From Klebsiella aerogenes KCTC 2190 (lineage in GTDB: Bacteria; Pseudomonadota; Gammaproteobacteria; Enterobacterales; Enterobacteriaceae), in assembly GCF_000215745.1 (NCBI RefSeq), contig NC_015663.1:5180780-5244779 (forward strand): DNA of 64,000 bases, in the 5' to 3' direction. A program made the position numbers and the translations under genes. The notes beneath the pieces were generated by a model. The model was not told the DNA's origin. It saw only the letters and a list, made by a program, of their open reading frames with translations, and searched no databases. This document shows, in pieces, positions 40,657 to 50,499 of the stretch (positions are counted from its first letter, which is position 1; every line of letters starts with the position of its first letter).

Positions 40657-40687
40657 AGAAAGGCAGCCAAATGGCTGCCTTTTTTTT
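40657..40687 (+). terminator. Rho-independent terminator after pta
   Basis: AAAGGCAGCC - AAAT - GGCTGCCTTT followed by a run of T's; a strong terminator 15-20 bp after the pta stop. Convergent yfcD ends 22 bp further on. Confidence 0.92.
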
Positions 40688-40708
40688 GACGCTAACGCGT
40701 AAAGGAAA

Positions 40709-41266
40709 TTACGCTTCGTCTTCTTCCGGCTCGTCGCGATCGTGGCCGGTATTGCCCGCATTACGAGTCATCCACAGCGCCAGCGCTTTCAGTGAATCGG
40801 CGGTGAACTCATCGCAGCGCGCGGTGATCTCTTCCGGCGTCAACCAGCATACCTCGCTGACCTCTTCTTCCTGCAGGGCGAACGGGCCATGAGAAACACA
40901 GCTAAACAGGCTTCCCCAGACGCGGCAGTGTTTATCTTCGTAGTAGAATTGGCCGTGATCGGCAAAAGGCACGCCCGCAATCCCCAGCTCTTCTTCCGCT
41001 TCGCGGCGCGCGGAGTCCAGCAGCTGTTCATCCGCCTGCACCACGCCGCCGGCGGTCGCATCCAGCATGCCCGGCATGAAATCTTTGCTCTCGGTACGGC
41101 GCTGTACCAGAATCTTGCCCATCCCATCATGAACCACAATATAGGTCGCGCGGTGGCGCAGACACTGCGCGCGCATTTGCTCGCGGCTGGACTGTGCTAT
41201 CACTTCATTGTTTTCATTAACAATATCGACCCATTCTGTGCTTGCCAAATGCTTCTGTTCCGCCAT
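40709..41266 (-). CDS. yfcD: Nudix hydrolase YfcD
   Basis: 185-residue Nudix-family hydrolase. The Nudix box (G-x5-E-x7-R-E-x2-E-E-x-G) is complete: [11 protein letters not shown] followed by [11 protein letters not shown], near residues 75-97. The rest resembles isopentenyl-diphosphate-isomerase-like Nudix proteins. The substrate is unknown. The acidic C-terminal tail (RDEPEEDEA) is variable. It is first gene after the pta terminator and downstream of yfcE on the same strand, 56 bp apart. Confidence 0.92.
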   Translation of the reverse strand: MAEQKHLASTEWVDIVNENNEVIAQSSREQMRAQCLRHRATYIVVHDGMGKILVQRRTESKDFMPGMLDATAGGVVQADEQLLDSARREAEEELGIAGVPFADHGQFYYEDKHCRVWGSLFSCVSHGPFALQEEEVSEVCWLTPEEITARCDEFTADSLKALALWMTRNAGNTGHDRDEPEEDEA

Positions 41267-41322
41267 CAGGAAACCTTACTTTTAAGCGCTCTCGCGGCGC
41301 GTCTTTACGATTGAGGGGTAAA

Positions 41323-41874
41323 TTACGGGTAAATCGCGGCCTCTGCAATAACCTGATTATCATTGAGTGCGAAAACCTGCAGCCGATCATCTTCCAGCAT
41401 GCCGTAGCTGGCGGCAAAGCCGCCTTTCGGGATGCTCACAGAGCCAGGATTGAAGAGGAATATATCGCCGCGTTTCTCGGCAACCGGAATATGAGTATGA
41501 CCATAAGCCAGTACATCGCCAGCAGCGAGCGGCGGCAAATTATCCGGACTATAGAGATGACCGTGGGTCAAAAACAGGCGGTAGCCTTCGCTAAGCACCT
41601 GCTGCCAAGGGGCAGTAATGGGGAAATGCAGCAGCATTTGATCGACTTCGCTATCACAGTTACCGCGGACGGCGATAATCCGCTGCGCGACGCTGTTCAG
41701 CCGCTCGGCGACCTGCGCCGGCGCATACCCTTCCGGCAGCGCGTTGCGCGGCCCGTGATTGAGCACATCGCCGAGGATAACCAGCCACTGCGCCCCGCTC
41801 TGCGCGAAGCGTTCCAGAACGCGTTCGGTCGCAGGCAGCGAGCCGTGAATATCGGATGCGAACATCAGTTTCAT
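41323..41874 (-). CDS. yfcE: YfcE metallophosphodiesterase
   Basis: Calcineurin-like phosphodiesterase of the YfcE/MJ0936 type, active on model phosphodiesters in E. coli. The five metal motifs are in order: ASDIHGS, LGDVLNHG, RGNCDSEVD, THGHLY and YGHTHIP. It is 183 residues (E. coli 184). The natural substrate is not known. It lies between yfcF and yfcD on one strand. Confidence 0.94.
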   Translation of the reverse strand: MKLMFASDIHGSLPATERVLERFAQSGAQWLVILGDVLNHGPRNALPEGYAPAQVAERLNSVAQRIIAVRGNCDSEVDQMLLHFPITAPWQQVLSEGYRLFLTHGHLYSPDNLPPLAAGDVLAYGHTHIPVAEKRGDIFLFNPGSVSIPKGGFAASYGMLEDDRLQVFALNDNQVIAEAAIYP

Positions 41875-41931
41875 ATCAACCCCTTACCAGACAATACGGT
41901 CTGTCTATGATAACGGAACTGCCTGCGCTTA

Positions 41932-42624
<693 letters not shown>

Positions 42625-42738
42625 CTATAAGATGTCACTGGCAGCCACATGAGGATTTCGCAATTTTAATCTTTGCCCCGCGATGGCGCAGGTCGCCTAT
42701 ACTCGAAACGTTTGCGACCTTCGATGGCGGGAGACCTC

Positions 42739-43368
42739 ATGATCGATCTTTACTACGCACCTACCCCCAACGGCCACAAAATCACTCTTTTTCTCGAAGA
42801 GGCGCAGCTGGCCTATCGCCTGATACACGTCGATATCGGCAAAGGTGAACAGTTTCGCCCGCAGTTTCTGGCTATCTCGCCAAATAATAAGATCCCGGCG
42901 ATCGTTGACCACGTTCCGGTCGACGGCGGCGCGCCGTTAAGCCTGTTTGAGTCAGGAGAGATCCTGCTCTATCTGGCGGAGAAATCGGGAAAATTACTAA
43001 GCGGCGAGCTGCGCGAGCGGCATACTACCCTGCAATGGCTATTCTGGCAGGTCGGCGGTCTGGGGCCAATGCTTGGGCAAAACCACCACTTTAACCATCA
43101 CGCGCCTCAGGCTGTCCCTTACGCCATTGAACGCTATCAGGTCGAAAGCCAGCGCCTGTATGGCGTAATGAACCGGCGTCTTGAAACCAGTCCATGGTTG
43201 GGCGGCGAGCACTACAGTATCGCCGATATCGCCTGTTGGCCATGGGTTAATGCCTACCCGCGCCAACGCATCGATCTTAGCCAGTTCCCGGCGGTGCATA
43301 ACTGGTTTGAACGCATCCGCCAGCGCCCGGCAACGCAACAAGCGCTACTCAAAACGCAACATTATTAA
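42739..43368 (+). CDS. yfcG: YfcG disulfide-bond oxidoreductase (GST-like)
   Basis: GST-fold protein of the nu class with disulfide reductase activity; binds two glutathiones in E. coli. The N-terminal Thr/Asn region is [18 protein letters not shown], then NNKIPAIVD and [14 protein letters not shown]-terminal helices include [13 protein letters not shown]. The ATG at 42739, after GGGAGACCTC, gives 209 residues; an upstream in-frame ATG lacks conservation. It is slightly shorter than E. coli (215) because the C-terminal tail is truncated. Confidence 0.93.
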   Translation: MIDLYYAPTPNGHKITLFLEEAQLAYRLIHVDIGKGEQFRPQFLAISPNNKIPAIVDHVPVDGGAPLSLFESGEILLYLAEKSGKLLSGELRERHTTLQWLFWQVGGLGPMLGQNHHFNHHAPQAVPYAIERYQVESQRLYGVMNRRLETSPWLGGEHYSIADIACWPWVNAYPRQRIDLSQFPAVHNWFERIRQRPATQQALLKTQHY

Positions 43369-43433
43369 TCCCCTGCTCGCAGGGCGTGCTTTCATGTATG
43401 ATTGCGGAAATTACTACACGGAGGAAGCCTGCA

Positions 43434-43796
43434 ATGTCTCAGCCAGACGCCATTATTCGTATTAAGAACCTGCGCCTGCGTACTTTTATTGGAATCAAAG
43501 AGGAAGAGATCGCCAACCGTCAGGACGTATTGGTGAATGTGGTGATTCACTATCCGGCCGATAAGGCTCGCGACAGCGAAGACATCAATGATGCCCTGAA
43601 CTATCGCACCATTACTAAGCGTATCATCAGCCATATCGAGAATAACCGCTTCTCGCTGCTGGAAAAATTAACCCAGGATGTGCTCAATATCGCATGCGAA
43701 CATCACTGGGTCACTTATGCTGAAGTAGAGATCGATAAACTTCACGCGCTGCGCTATGCCGACTCAGTATCGATGACCATGAGCTGGCGGCGCTAA
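43434..43796 (+). CDS. folX: Dihydroneopterin triphosphate 2'-epimerase FolX
   Basis: 120-residue member of the FolB/FolX T-fold family (E. coli 120). It epimerises 7,8-dihydroneopterin triphosphate to the monapterin form, a step to tetrahydromonapterin. The catalytic glutamate/lysine regions are [14 protein letters not shown] and [11 protein letters not shown], with [15 protein letters not shown] at the end. The start at 43434 follows GGAGG. It is in tandem with yfcH (21 bp) and follows yfcG. Confidence 0.95.
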   Translation: MSQPDAIIRIKNLRLRTFIGIKEEEIANRQDVLVNVVIHYPADKARDSEDINDALNYRTITKRIISHIENNRFSLLEKLTQDVLNIACEHHWVTYAEVEIDKLHALRYADSVSMTMSWRR

Positions 43797-43817
43797 AACG
43801 TTTGTAAGGGAGGCGGT

Positions 43818-44711
43818 ATGAAAATCCTGCTCACTGGCGGTACCGGGCTCATTGGTCGGCATCTTATTACCAGGCTGCTGGAACTTGGGCACCAGCTCAC
43901 GGTTTCCACCCGCAACCCTGAACGCGCGAAAGCCCGTCTCGATCCCCGCGTCACGCTGTGGCGCGCTTTCGAAGGGCAAAACAACCTCGATGGCTTTGAC
44001 GCCGTCATTAACCTTGCCGGCGAACCGATCGCCGATAAGCGCTGGACGGCAGAGCAAAAAGAGCGCCTGTGCCACAGCCGCTGGGACATCACCCGGCAAC
44101 TGGTCGCGTTATTTAAAGCCAGCGAAACACCACCCTCCGTGCTGATTAGCGGTTCCGCTACCGGCTATTACGGCGATCTCGGTGAAGTCGTGGTAACCGA
44201 GGAAGAGCCGCCACACAACGAATTTACCCATAAACTTTGCGCCCGCTGGGAGCAAATCGCCTGTGAGGCGCAAAGCGATCGCACGCGCGTGTGCCTGTTG
44301 CGCACCGGCGTCGTATTAGCGCCGCGGGGCGGGATCCTGGCTAAAATGACGCCAGCGTTTAAGCTCGGCCTGGGCGGCCCTATCGGCGACGGTCGTCAGT
44401 ATCTGGCGTGGATCCATATCGATGATATGGTGAACGGGATCTTGTGGCTGCTGGATAACGATCTGCGCGGCCCGTTCAATATGGTCTCACCCTATCCCGT
44501 ACGTAACGAACAGTTTGCCCACGCGCTCGGCCACGCGCTCAATCGCCCGGCGATTTTCCGCGTTCCCGCCGCCGCCATTCGCCTGCTGATGGGAGAATCT
44601 TCAGTACTGGTGCTCGGCGGCCAGCGCGCGCTGCCTAAACGCCTGGAAGCCGCCGGCTTTAGCTTTCGCTGGTACGATCTGGAAGAGGCTCTGAAGGATG
44701 TGTTGAGCTAA
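43818..44711 (+). CDS. yfcH: YfcH NAD-dependent epimerase/dehydratase-like (SDR39U1)
   Basis: 297-residue extended SDR protein. The N-terminal Rossmann motif is [13 protein letters not shown], and the SDR tyrosine region contains [14 protein letters not shown]-terminal DUF1731 segment ([26 protein letters not shown]) is typical of the family. The physiological reaction is unknown. Length equals E. coli (297). It is the last backbone gene before the accessory insertion. Confidence 0.93.
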   Translation: MKILLTGGTGLIGRHLITRLLELGHQLTVSTRNPERAKARLDPRVTLWRAFEGQNNLDGFDAVINLAGEPIADKRWTAEQKERLCHSRWDITRQLVALFKASETPPSVLISGSATGYYGDLGEVVVTEEEPPHNEFTHKLCARWEQIACEAQSDRTRVCLLRTGVVLAPRGGILAKMTPAFKLGLGGPIGDGRQYLAWIHIDDMVNGILWLLDNDLRGPFNMVSPYPVRNEQFAHALGHALNRPAIFRVPAAAIRLLMGESSVLVLGGQRALPKRLEAAGFSFRWYDLEEALKDVLS

Positions 44712-44717
44712 GTCGAT

Positions 44718-44746
44718 AAACGGGGAGCAATGGCTCCCCGTTCTCT
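44718..44746 (+). terminator. Terminator after yfcH
   Basis: AACGGGGAGC - AATG - GCTCCCCGTT, a perfect 10-bp stem just after the yfcH stop, followed by a pyrimidine-rich tail (CTCTTCCCTT). It likely ends the folX-yfcH transcript. Confidence 0.82.
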
Positions 44747-44879
44747 TCCCTTGGGCGGAAGCCGCCTCGCAAATCGTTAATTCCTCGCTCTCCTTGCTAC
44801 GCTTCTTGTGAAGCGCATTCCAACCGCAAAATTATTCTCCTGCCATAACGTCCTGACGAGGAATATACCCTCAAAAATC

Positions 44880-44909
44880 GTTGACAACCGTCAACACTCT
44901 TTTTATTCT
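44880..44909 (+). promoter_or_regulatory. Promoter with palindromic operator before the HicA-like gene
   Basis: A perfect -35 box TTGACA (44881-44886) is followed after 17 bp by TATTCT (44904-44909). The -35 box is embedded in a perfect inverted repeat GTTGAC-AACC-GTCAAC (44880-44895). Such overlap is typical of autorepressed toxin-antitoxin operons. The predicted start site would be very close to the ribosome binding site (leader of about 9 nt), which is unusual, so the promoter needs testing. Confidence 0.6.
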
Positions 44910-44924
44910 GAGCAGGATTTGACG

Positions 44925-45179
44925 ATGAAGGAACATCCGGACAAACATATCAGGAAGGCGATTGCCACGGCGCTGGCGCGGGGGTGGATATTGCTGCCTG
45001 CAGGTAAAAGCGCTCATTGCTTTGGCCGCCTCGTCTGCGGCGTGGCTGAACACCGTGAACATATGATGAGCATTTGGTCGACGCCCGCCGTCCCTGAAAA
45101 CCACGCCCGGCAAATAATCAGAATGGTCGAACGGTGTCCCATCCCGGCTACCGCGCGCATCACGCATAAGGAACGCTAA
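44925..45179 (+). CDS. Small HicA-like protein, putative toxin of a two-gene module
   Basis: 84-residue protein not part of the E. coli backbone. The pattern is helix, GWILLPAGKSAHCFGRLVC, then a strand ending IWSTPAVPENHARQI and a final helix. This resembles the HicA/dsRBD-like fold: a short helix, a G-(K)-S-x-H motif at residues 27-31 in place of GSHH, and a STP..P.HA..I segment. HicA proteins are mRNA interferases, so a toxin role is plausible but not shown. ATG at 44925 follows AGGA. The gene ends 3 bp before the helix-turn-helix gene, and that gene's ribosome binding site (AAGGAA) is inside this frame. Confidence 0.68.
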   Translation: MKEHPDKHIRKAIATALARGWILLPAGKSAHCFGRLVCGVAEHREHMMSIWSTPAVPENHARQIIRMVERCPIPATARITHKER

Positions 45180-45182
45180 ACG

Positions 45183-45737
45183 ATGCCGATATTTAATTTT
45201 ACGCTGACGCTGTCCGGCGTCACCAGTCAAACGCCAGGACTGGAAGATGCGCTCTTTGCCGCAGGCTGTAGCGACGCGCTGGTCTGCTTTTACGGTACCG
45301 CGGTCTACCTCGAGTTCGATCGCGAGGGCCAATCGCTGGAGCAGGCGGCGCTATCCGCCATCCGCGATGTAGAAACCGCCGCGCTGCCAAGTATCCGCGT
45401 GGAGTCCATCGATTCGACACTGGTCGGGCTGAGCGATATCGCCGAACTTATCGGCGTCTCCCGCCAGGCGATCGCGCTATTAAAAGAGGGCGCTCGCGGC
45501 AGCGGGCGGTTTCCCGGCCCCGTACAGCGCGTGAAGGGCAATTCCCCTCTCTGGCGCTGGAAATCCGTCGTTGAATGGTTAGTCGCGGAAAAGCGCATCG
45601 CCGCCGATTCGCCGATGGTGGCTAACGCCCTACTGCTGGATAGCCTCAACCTGGCGCTACAGCTTCGCCGTTCACCTGAAAATCACCGCGTGCAGCGCTA
45701 CCTGCAAAGTCTGAGCGCCACGTCACCCACGGGCTGA
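45183..45737 (+). CDS. Helix-turn-helix protein with HicB-like N-terminus, putative antitoxin/repressor
   Basis: 184-residue protein. Residues 1-70 form a small alpha/beta domain (FTLTLSG strand, then VYLEFDREGQSLEQAALSAI) resembling the strand plus SLEEA helix of HicB antitoxins. A helix-turn-helix follows at about 81-101 (LSDIAELIGVSRQAIALL). An AlpA/excisionase-like wing (FPGPV, then SPLWRWKSVVEWL) is at 110-134, and a helical tail ends the protein. It follows the HicA-like gene by 3 bp. It could be the antitoxin and autorepressor acting on the palindrome at 44880. I recognise the pattern as a recurring pair but can name no characterised family. Confidence 0.65.
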   Translation: MPIFNFTLTLSGVTSQTPGLEDALFAAGCSDALVCFYGTAVYLEFDREGQSLEQAALSAIRDVETAALPSIRVESIDSTLVGLSDIAELIGVSRQAIALLKEGARGSGRFPGPVQRVKGNSPLWRWKSVVEWLVAEKRIAADSPMVANALLLDSLNLALQLRRSPENHRVQRYLQSLSATSPTG

Positions 45738-45812
45738 TTCGCGAGGGCGAGCATGTTACCCGGCACAGCATGGTGGTAAAGTAGGCTTTCGTTTTAGCTG
45801 ATTAATTGCTTT

Positions 45813-46310
45813 ATGACTACGATAACAACGTCCCGCCTGTTGCTTTCCCGCTTCACTCCGGCCGATTGGCCCTTTTTTCTGCGTCTGCGTCAGGACCCTG
45901 ACGTCATGCGTTACATGGGTGAGGTGTTAAGCGAAACGGCGCTACGCAGCGTGTTTGAATGCCGCTGCGAAGATGCCGGCGTCTTTGTATTGCGCGATTC
46001 TGCCGGCACGCCGCTGGGGGATATTGGTCTGCGCATCAGCGCGAAAAACCCGCACGAGGCCGACGTCGGCTACGCGCTACTGCCGCAAGCGCAGGGTCAG
46101 GGCTACGCCAGCGAAGCGCTGCGCGCGATTTGTGATTACGGCTTTACCACCCTTGGCATCCACGCCATTAATGCCTGGGTGCTGGGCAATAATTTGGGAT
46201 CGTCCCGGCTGCTGGAAAAGCACGGTTTTGTACGCATTCAGGTGCTGGAAAATGCTTACCACCTCAACGGCGTGGATTACGATGATTGGATCTACCGGCT
46301 GGAGCGTTAA
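45813..46310 (+). CDS. GNAT acetyltransferase (RimJ/RimL-like)
   Basis: 165-residue GNAT-family N-acetyltransferase, RimJ/RimL group. It opens with the typical TTSRLLLSRFTPAD, has a central strand GDIGLRIS, the acetyl-CoA loop QAQGQGYASEAL (Q-x-x-G-x-G/A) near residue 95, and NNLGSSRLLEKHGF near 130. The acceptor is unknown. It lies 75 bp after the helix-turn-helix gene on the same strand, and has no DUF1778-type antitoxin beside it, so I do not call it a TacT-type toxin. It is convergent with hisP. Confidence 0.88.
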   Translation: MTTITTSRLLLSRFTPADWPFFLRLRQDPDVMRYMGEVLSETALRSVFECRCEDAGVFVLRDSAGTPLGDIGLRISAKNPHEADVGYALLPQAQGQGYASEALRAICDYGFTTLGIHAINAWVLGNNLGSSRLLEKHGFVRIQVLENAYHLNGVDYDDWIYRLER

Positions 46311-46348
46311 GTCATTCCCGGCGAGCGAACCCGCCGGGATAGAGGCGA

Positions 46349-47122
46349 TTACTTCAGTGAACCTTTAAGGAACTGCTGCAGGCGCTGGCTTTTCGGGTTG
46401 CCGAATAGCTCGTCGGGATGTCCCTCTTCTTCGATTCTTCCCTGATGGAGGAAAATCACGTGTGAAGAGACGTGGCGGGCAAAGCCCATTTCGTGGGTGA
46501 CGACCACCATGGTTTTCCCCTCTTCCGCCAGTTTTTGCATAATACGCAACACTTCGCCCACCAGCTCCGGATCCAGTGCCGATGTCGGCTCATCAAACAA
46601 CAGTACGTCCGGCTCCATCGCCAGCGCCCGCGCGATGGACACGCGCTGCTGCTGACCGCCGGAAAGATGTACCGGATATTTGATCTGCTGGCGTTCATCG
46701 ATACCGACTTTCGCCAGATACTTCACCGCCCGCTCGCGCGCTTCCTGTTTGTTGAGGCCGAGCACCTGAATCGGCGCCTCCATAACGTTTTCCAGTACCG
46801 TCATGTGGCTCCACAGGTTGAAGTGCTGGAACACCATCGTCAGGCGCGTGCGCAGCAGACGCAGCTGGTTTTTATCCGCTACCTTCAACTGGCCGTCTTT
46901 ATCGCGCACCAGGCCAATATTCTGCCCGTTGACGATAATCGTTCCTTCGCTTGGCTTCTCCAGAAAGTTGATGCAGCGCAGGAAGGTACTTTTACCGGAA
47001 CCCGATGAGCCGATAATACTAATCACGTCTCCGGCCTTCGCTTTCAGCGAGACGCCTTTCAGCACCTCGTGCTCGCCGTAACGTTTATGCAGATCGATAA
47101 CGCTTAATTTATTGTCGGTCAT
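46349..47122 (-). CDS. hisP: Histidine/LAO ABC transporter ATPase HisP
   Basis: ATPase of the histidine and lysine/arginine/ornithine uptake system. Walker A is GSSGSGKST near residue 38, the Q-loop is in MVFQHFNLW, the signature is LSGGQQQRV, Walker B is [14 protein letters not shown] and the switch histidine is in VVVTHEMGF. It is 257 residues (E. coli 257). It is last in hisJQMP, 7 bp after hisM. Confidence 0.98.
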   Translation of the reverse strand: MTDNKLSVIDLHKRYGEHEVLKGVSLKAKAGDVISIIGSSGSGKSTFLRCINFLEKPSEGTIIVNGQNIGLVRDKDGQLKVADKNQLRLLRTRLTMVFQHFNLWSHMTVLENVMEAPIQVLGLNKQEARERAVKYLAKVGIDERQQIKYPVHLSGGQQQRVSIARALAMEPDVLLFDEPTSALDPELVGEVLRIMQKLAEEGKTMVVVTHEMGFARHVSSHVIFLHQGRIEEEGHPDELFGNPKSQRLQQFLKGSLK

Positions 47123-47129
47123 GGCTTTC

Positions 47130-47846
47130 TCAGTGCGTCGAAGAGGGTTTGATATGCTGCAACCAGCGCTTTTCCGCCTTGCGGAACAAGCTAATCAGCA
47201 CATACGAAATAATTAAGTACAGTACCGCGGCAATGCCGAAAGCGGTAAACGGCTGATAGGTCGCTGAGTTAATATCACGCGCAATTTTCAGCAAATCCGG
47301 CACCGTGGCGGTAAACGCCAGCGCCGTCGAGTGCAGCATCAGAATGACTTCGTTGCTGTACGCCGGTAGCGCAATACGCAGTGCCGACGGCAAAATAATG
47401 CAGCGGTATAGCTTAACTGACGAAAAGCCGTAAGCCCGCGCAGCCTCAATCTCGCCCGGCGCCACCGAACGAATCGCCCCCGCAAAAATCTCGGTGGTGT
47501 AGGCGCAGGTATTTAAGGTCAATGCCAACACCGTACAGTTCAGGCCGCTGCGGAAAAACGCATTCAACAGATCGCTGCCTTTGACGATTTCCAGCGTATA
47601 CATCCCGGAGTAAAACACCAGCAGCTGCACGTACAGCGGCGTACCGCGGAAAATATAGGTAAACAGCCAGATCGGAAACTGAATGTATTTATTGCTCGAT
47701 ACCCGCCCGATGGCGAGAAACACCGCAAGGATACCGCCCATCACCACTGAAGCAATCAACAGCCACAGGGTGATCGCCACGCCGGTAAAACGGTAACCGT
47801 CGGTCCACAGCAGGGATTTCCAGTACTCCTGAATAATTTCAATCAC
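47130..47846 (-). CDS. hisM: Histidine/LAO ABC transporter permease HisM
   Basis: 238-residue polar-amino-acid permease, about five transmembrane helices. The EAA loop that docks on HisP is recognisable around [25 protein letters not shown]. It pairs with HisQ to form the channel that serves both HisJ and ArgT. It overlaps hisQ by 4 bp. Confidence 0.97.
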   Translation of the reverse strand: MIEIIQEYWKSLLWTDGYRFTGVAITLWLLIASVVMGGILAVFLAIGRVSSNKYIQFPIWLFTYIFRGTPLYVQLLVFYSGMYTLEIVKGSDLLNAFFRSGLNCTVLALTLNTCAYTTEIFAGAIRSVAPGEIEAARAYGFSSVKLYRCIILPSALRIALPAYSNEVILMLHSTALAFTATVPDLLKIARDINSATYQPFTAFGIAAVLYLIISYVLISLFRKAEKRWLQHIKPSSTH

Positions 47847-48529
47847 AGGTCAGCCCTCTTCACACCCACGGAGTAGCGGCGTTCAAGCAGCAGCAGCACA
47901 CCATTGGAAATCGTGGTAAACACCAGATAGATCGCCCCGCAGACGATAGCGAAATAGAACGGCTGCCAGGTGCTTTTGCCCGCCAGCTGCGTTGCCTTCA
48001 CCACGTCTTCCAGACCGAGCAGCGACACCAGCGCGGTGGCTTTGAGAATCACCTGCCAGTTGTTGCCGATACCGGGCAGCGCATAGCGCATCATCGCCGG
48101 AAACAGGATACGGCGGAACGTCTGCCAGCCGCTGAAGCCAAATGCCGTCGCCGCTTCAATATGGCCTTTCGGCACCGCCAGAAACGCGCCGCGGAAGGTT
48201 TCAGTGAAGTACGCGCCATAGATAAATCCGAGGGTGATAATACCGGCGATCATCGGATCAATATCAAATTGCGCCATGCCTAATGCATCGGTGATGCTGT
48301 TAAGGGCGATCTGTAGCCCATAGAAAATCAGCAGCATCAGCACCAGATCCGGCACCCCGCGGATCAGCGTGGTATAGCCTTCAAACACCAGCGCCATAGG
48401 CCGGTTAGCGGATAATTTCGCCCCCGCGCCCACCAGCCCAATAAGGACCGCGAGCACTACCGAGCTAAGCGCCAGCTCAAGGGTGACCAGCGCGCCCTGA
48501 AAAATAACCTGTGAGAACCCGTACAGCAT
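47843..48529 (-). CDS. hisQ: Histidine/LAO ABC transporter permease HisQ
   Basis: 228-residue permease, E. coli length when started at ATG 48529 (MLYGFSQV). The EAA loop is KGHIEAATAFGFSGWQTFRR. It heterodimerises with HisM. A longer frame to 48562 begins with a non-conserved MRRSMTDRADS and is rejected. It overlaps hisM by 4 bp and lies 66 bp after hisJ. Confidence 0.97.
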   Translation of the reverse strand: MLYGFSQVIFQGALVTLELALSSVVLAVLIGLVGAGAKLSANRPMALVFEGYTTLIRGVPDLVLMLLIFYGLQIALNSITDALGMAQFDIDPMIAGIITLGFIYGAYFTETFRGAFLAVPKGHIEAATAFGFSGWQTFRRILFPAMMRYALPGIGNNWQVILKATALVSLLGLEDVVKATQLAGKSTWQPFYFAIVCGAIYLVFTTISNGVLLLLERRYSVGVKRADL

Positions 48530-48595
48530 GCTGTCTGCCCTGTCTGTCATCGATCGCCGCACGTGAAAACGCGTGCGGCGAGGTACTAACGATGA

Positions 48596-49378
48596 TTAGT
48601 CGCCGTACACGTTAAAGTCGAAATATTTCTTCGCCAGCTTGTCGTAAGTGCCGTCTTTACGCATCTCGGCGAAAGCTTTATTTAGCGCTTCACGCAGCTC
48701 GGTGTCGTCTTTACGCAGGCCCATGCCGGTACCGACGCCAAACAACTTCTCATCCTTAATGGACGGGCCGCCAAACTGATAATCTTTGCCAATCGGCTGT
48801 TTGAGGAAACCTTCGCTCGCGGCGACCTCATCCTGGAACGCAGCGTCAATACGGCCCGCGGTCAGGTCGGAATAGATATTGTCCTGGCCCTGATAGGAGA
48901 CAATTTCAATGCCTTTCGGCGCCCAGTGCTCGTTGCCGTAGGTTTCCTGCGTGGTGCCCTGCAGAACGCCAATGCGCTTGCCTTTCAGCTTGCTCAGGTC
49001 TGGCGTAATATCGCTGCCCTTTTTCACCACCAGACGGGAGTCAGCGGCATAAAGTTTGTCGGTGAAGGCAATCTCCTGTTGGCGCTTTTCGGTAATCGAC
49101 AGCGAGGACATAATCGCATCGATTTTCTTCGCTTTTAACGAGGGGATCAGCGCATCCAGCGGGTTTTCAACGAAGGTACATTGGGTATTAATACGCTTAC
49201 ACAGCTCTTTCGCCAGATCGATGTCAAAACCGATCAATTGCCCCTGCGCATTCTTCGATTCGAACGGCGCATAAGTAGGATCGGTACCGATACGGATTTT
49301 CTGTGGAATAGCTGCGAATACCGTGGAAACGCTGGAAAGGGCCAGCGCCAAAGAAAGAGACAACGCCAGTTTTTTCAT
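48596..49378 (-). CDS. hisJ: Periplasmic histidine-binding protein HisJ
   Basis: 260-residue periplasmic binding protein (E. coli 260) for histidine uptake via HisQMP. The signal peptide (residues 1-22, cleavage at VFA) starts at ATG 49378, not the in-frame upstream ATG 49390. The mature protein opens with [16 protein letters not shown], has [15 protein letters not shown] and ends FDFNVYGD. It is a paralogue of argT, immediately upstream. Confidence 0.97.
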   Translation of the reverse strand: MKKLALSLSLALALSSVSTVFAAIPQKIRIGTDPTYAPFESKNAQGQLIGFDIDLAKELCKRINTQCTFVENPLDALIPSLKAKKIDAIMSSLSITEKRQQEIAFTDKLYAADSRLVVKKGSDITPDLSKLKGKRIGVLQGTTQETYGNEHWAPKGIEIVSYQGQDNIYSDLTAGRIDAAFQDEVAASEGFLKQPIGKDYQFGGPSIKDEKLFGVGTGMGLRKDDTELREALNKAFAEMRKDGTYDKLAKKYFDFNVYGD

Positions 49379-49557
49379 AATTATCCTCAACAGACTGTCA
49401 TTCTAACGGGTTTATTAGAAGCACTTACGCCAGTTATCGTGCCATTATTCGCCCTGCCAAGGCAAAGCAAAATGCGCATGAAAGCAGATTTTTTTTGCAT
49501 CAGAAACGCTTAACTATGCATTTTATGAACAAAGAAAAACTGCTGTCGCCCCATTCT

Positions 49558-49583
49558 GGTGCAAGCTATCAACCGCTTGCACC
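49558..49583. promoter_or_regulatory. Strong hairpin in the argT-hisJ gap
   Basis: Perfect 9-bp inverted repeat GGTGCAAGC / GCTTGCACC with an 8-base loop, between argT and hisJ. No T-run follows on either strand, so it is not a classical terminator. It may stabilise the argT message or partly terminate argT transcription before hisJ. The rest of the 256-bp gap should hold a hisJ promoter. Confidence 0.65.
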
Positions 49584-49646
49584 TATCAAGGGCAACAATA
49601 ACCGCGTCGCAATGGAGCGGCCTGGCATAACCAGACCGCTACAGTC

Positions 49647-50429
49647 TTAATCGCCGTAGACGTTAAAGTTGAAGTATTTCTTCGCCATTTTGTCGTAGGT
49701 GCCGTCTTTACGCATTTCACCCAGCGCTTTGTCGAAAGCGGCTTTCAGCTCGCCATCTTCTTTGCGCAGGCCGATGCCGGTACCATCGCCGAAGTATTTT
49801 TTGTCTTTAACGGAAGGACCGGCAAACGCGTAGTCTTTACCGGCAGGTTGTTTGAGGAAACCTTCACTGGCCGCGACTTCATCCTGCAGCGCCGCATCAA
49901 GGCGCCCTGCGGCGAGGTCGGAATAGATGAGATCCTGGTTAGCATAGGCGACAACATCCACGCCCTGGCTGCGCCAGCGTTCGTTGGCATAGGCCTCCTG
50001 GGTGGAGCCCTGCAGTACGCCAACATGCTTGCCTTTCAGCGACTCCAGCGTCGGCTGAATCGGCGAGCCTTTTGCGGCAATCAGTCGAGAGTCTGCCGCA
50101 TACAGCTTGTCAGAGAACGCAATCTCCTGCTGTCGTTTTTCGGTAATCGATAATGACGAGATAATTGCGTCGATTTTCTTCGCTTTCAGCGAGGGGATCA
50201 GCGCGTCAAAATCGCTGCCCACCCAGGTGCACTTCACCTTGATACGCGAGCACAGTTCATTGCCCAGATCGATGTCAAAGCCAATAAAGTTGCCCTTCGA
50301 ATCCTTCGACGAGAAAGGCGCATAGGTGGTATCGGTGCCGATGCGGATACTTTGCGGCAGCGCCGCAGATACGCTGGCGGCGCTGCTGATTCCCATGATT
50401 AACGAGAGAGCCAGGATCGTCTTCTTCAT
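49647..50429 (-). CDS. argT: Lysine/arginine/ornithine-binding protein ArgT
   Basis: 260-residue periplasmic LAO-binding protein that hands substrate to HisQMP. It has a signal peptide of about 22 residues (ending SVSA). The mature protein begins [16 protein letters not shown] and shares almost every motif with neighbouring HisJ, so the two arose by duplication. Upstream lies a sigma-54-type promoter element (50500-50515), matching the known nitrogen control of argT. Confidence 0.97.
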   Translation of the reverse strand: MKKTILALSLIMGISSAASVSAALPQSIRIGTDTTYAPFSSKDSKGNFIGFDIDLGNELCSRIKVKCTWVGSDFDALIPSLKAKKIDAIISSLSITEKRQQEIAFSDKLYAADSRLIAAKGSPIQPTLESLKGKHVGVLQGSTQEAYANERWRSQGVDVVAYANQDLIYSDLAAGRLDAALQDEVAASEGFLKQPAGKDYAFAGPSVKDKKYFGDGTGIGLRKEDGELKAAFDKALGEMRKDGTYDKMAKKYFNFNVYGD

Positions 50430-50499
50430 AGAAAGCCCTTAAGTGTCGTGATGTTGTTATGTTGTGCGCTGTCTGGTTATGTATGTTGCCGACGGTTCT

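Noticed and set aside
38677..40761. 694-residue open frame on the minus strand opposite pta
   Set aside because: It is fully antisense to the highly conserved, codon-biased pta. Long antisense frames are expected where the sense gene avoids codons that read as stops in reverse. The translation is rich in Arg, Gln, His and Val and shows no domain or start signal.
44808..44924. In-frame extension of the HicA-like gene to an upstream ATG at 44808
   Set aside because: It would run through the palindrome and -35/-10 boxes. The ATG at 44925 has its own ribosome binding site and gives a compact domain.
45813..46310. GNAT protein as a TacT-type toxin
   Set aside because: It is RimJ/RimL-like and lacks an adjacent ribbon-helix-helix DUF1778 antitoxin gene; distance and context suggest an ordinary acetyltransferase.
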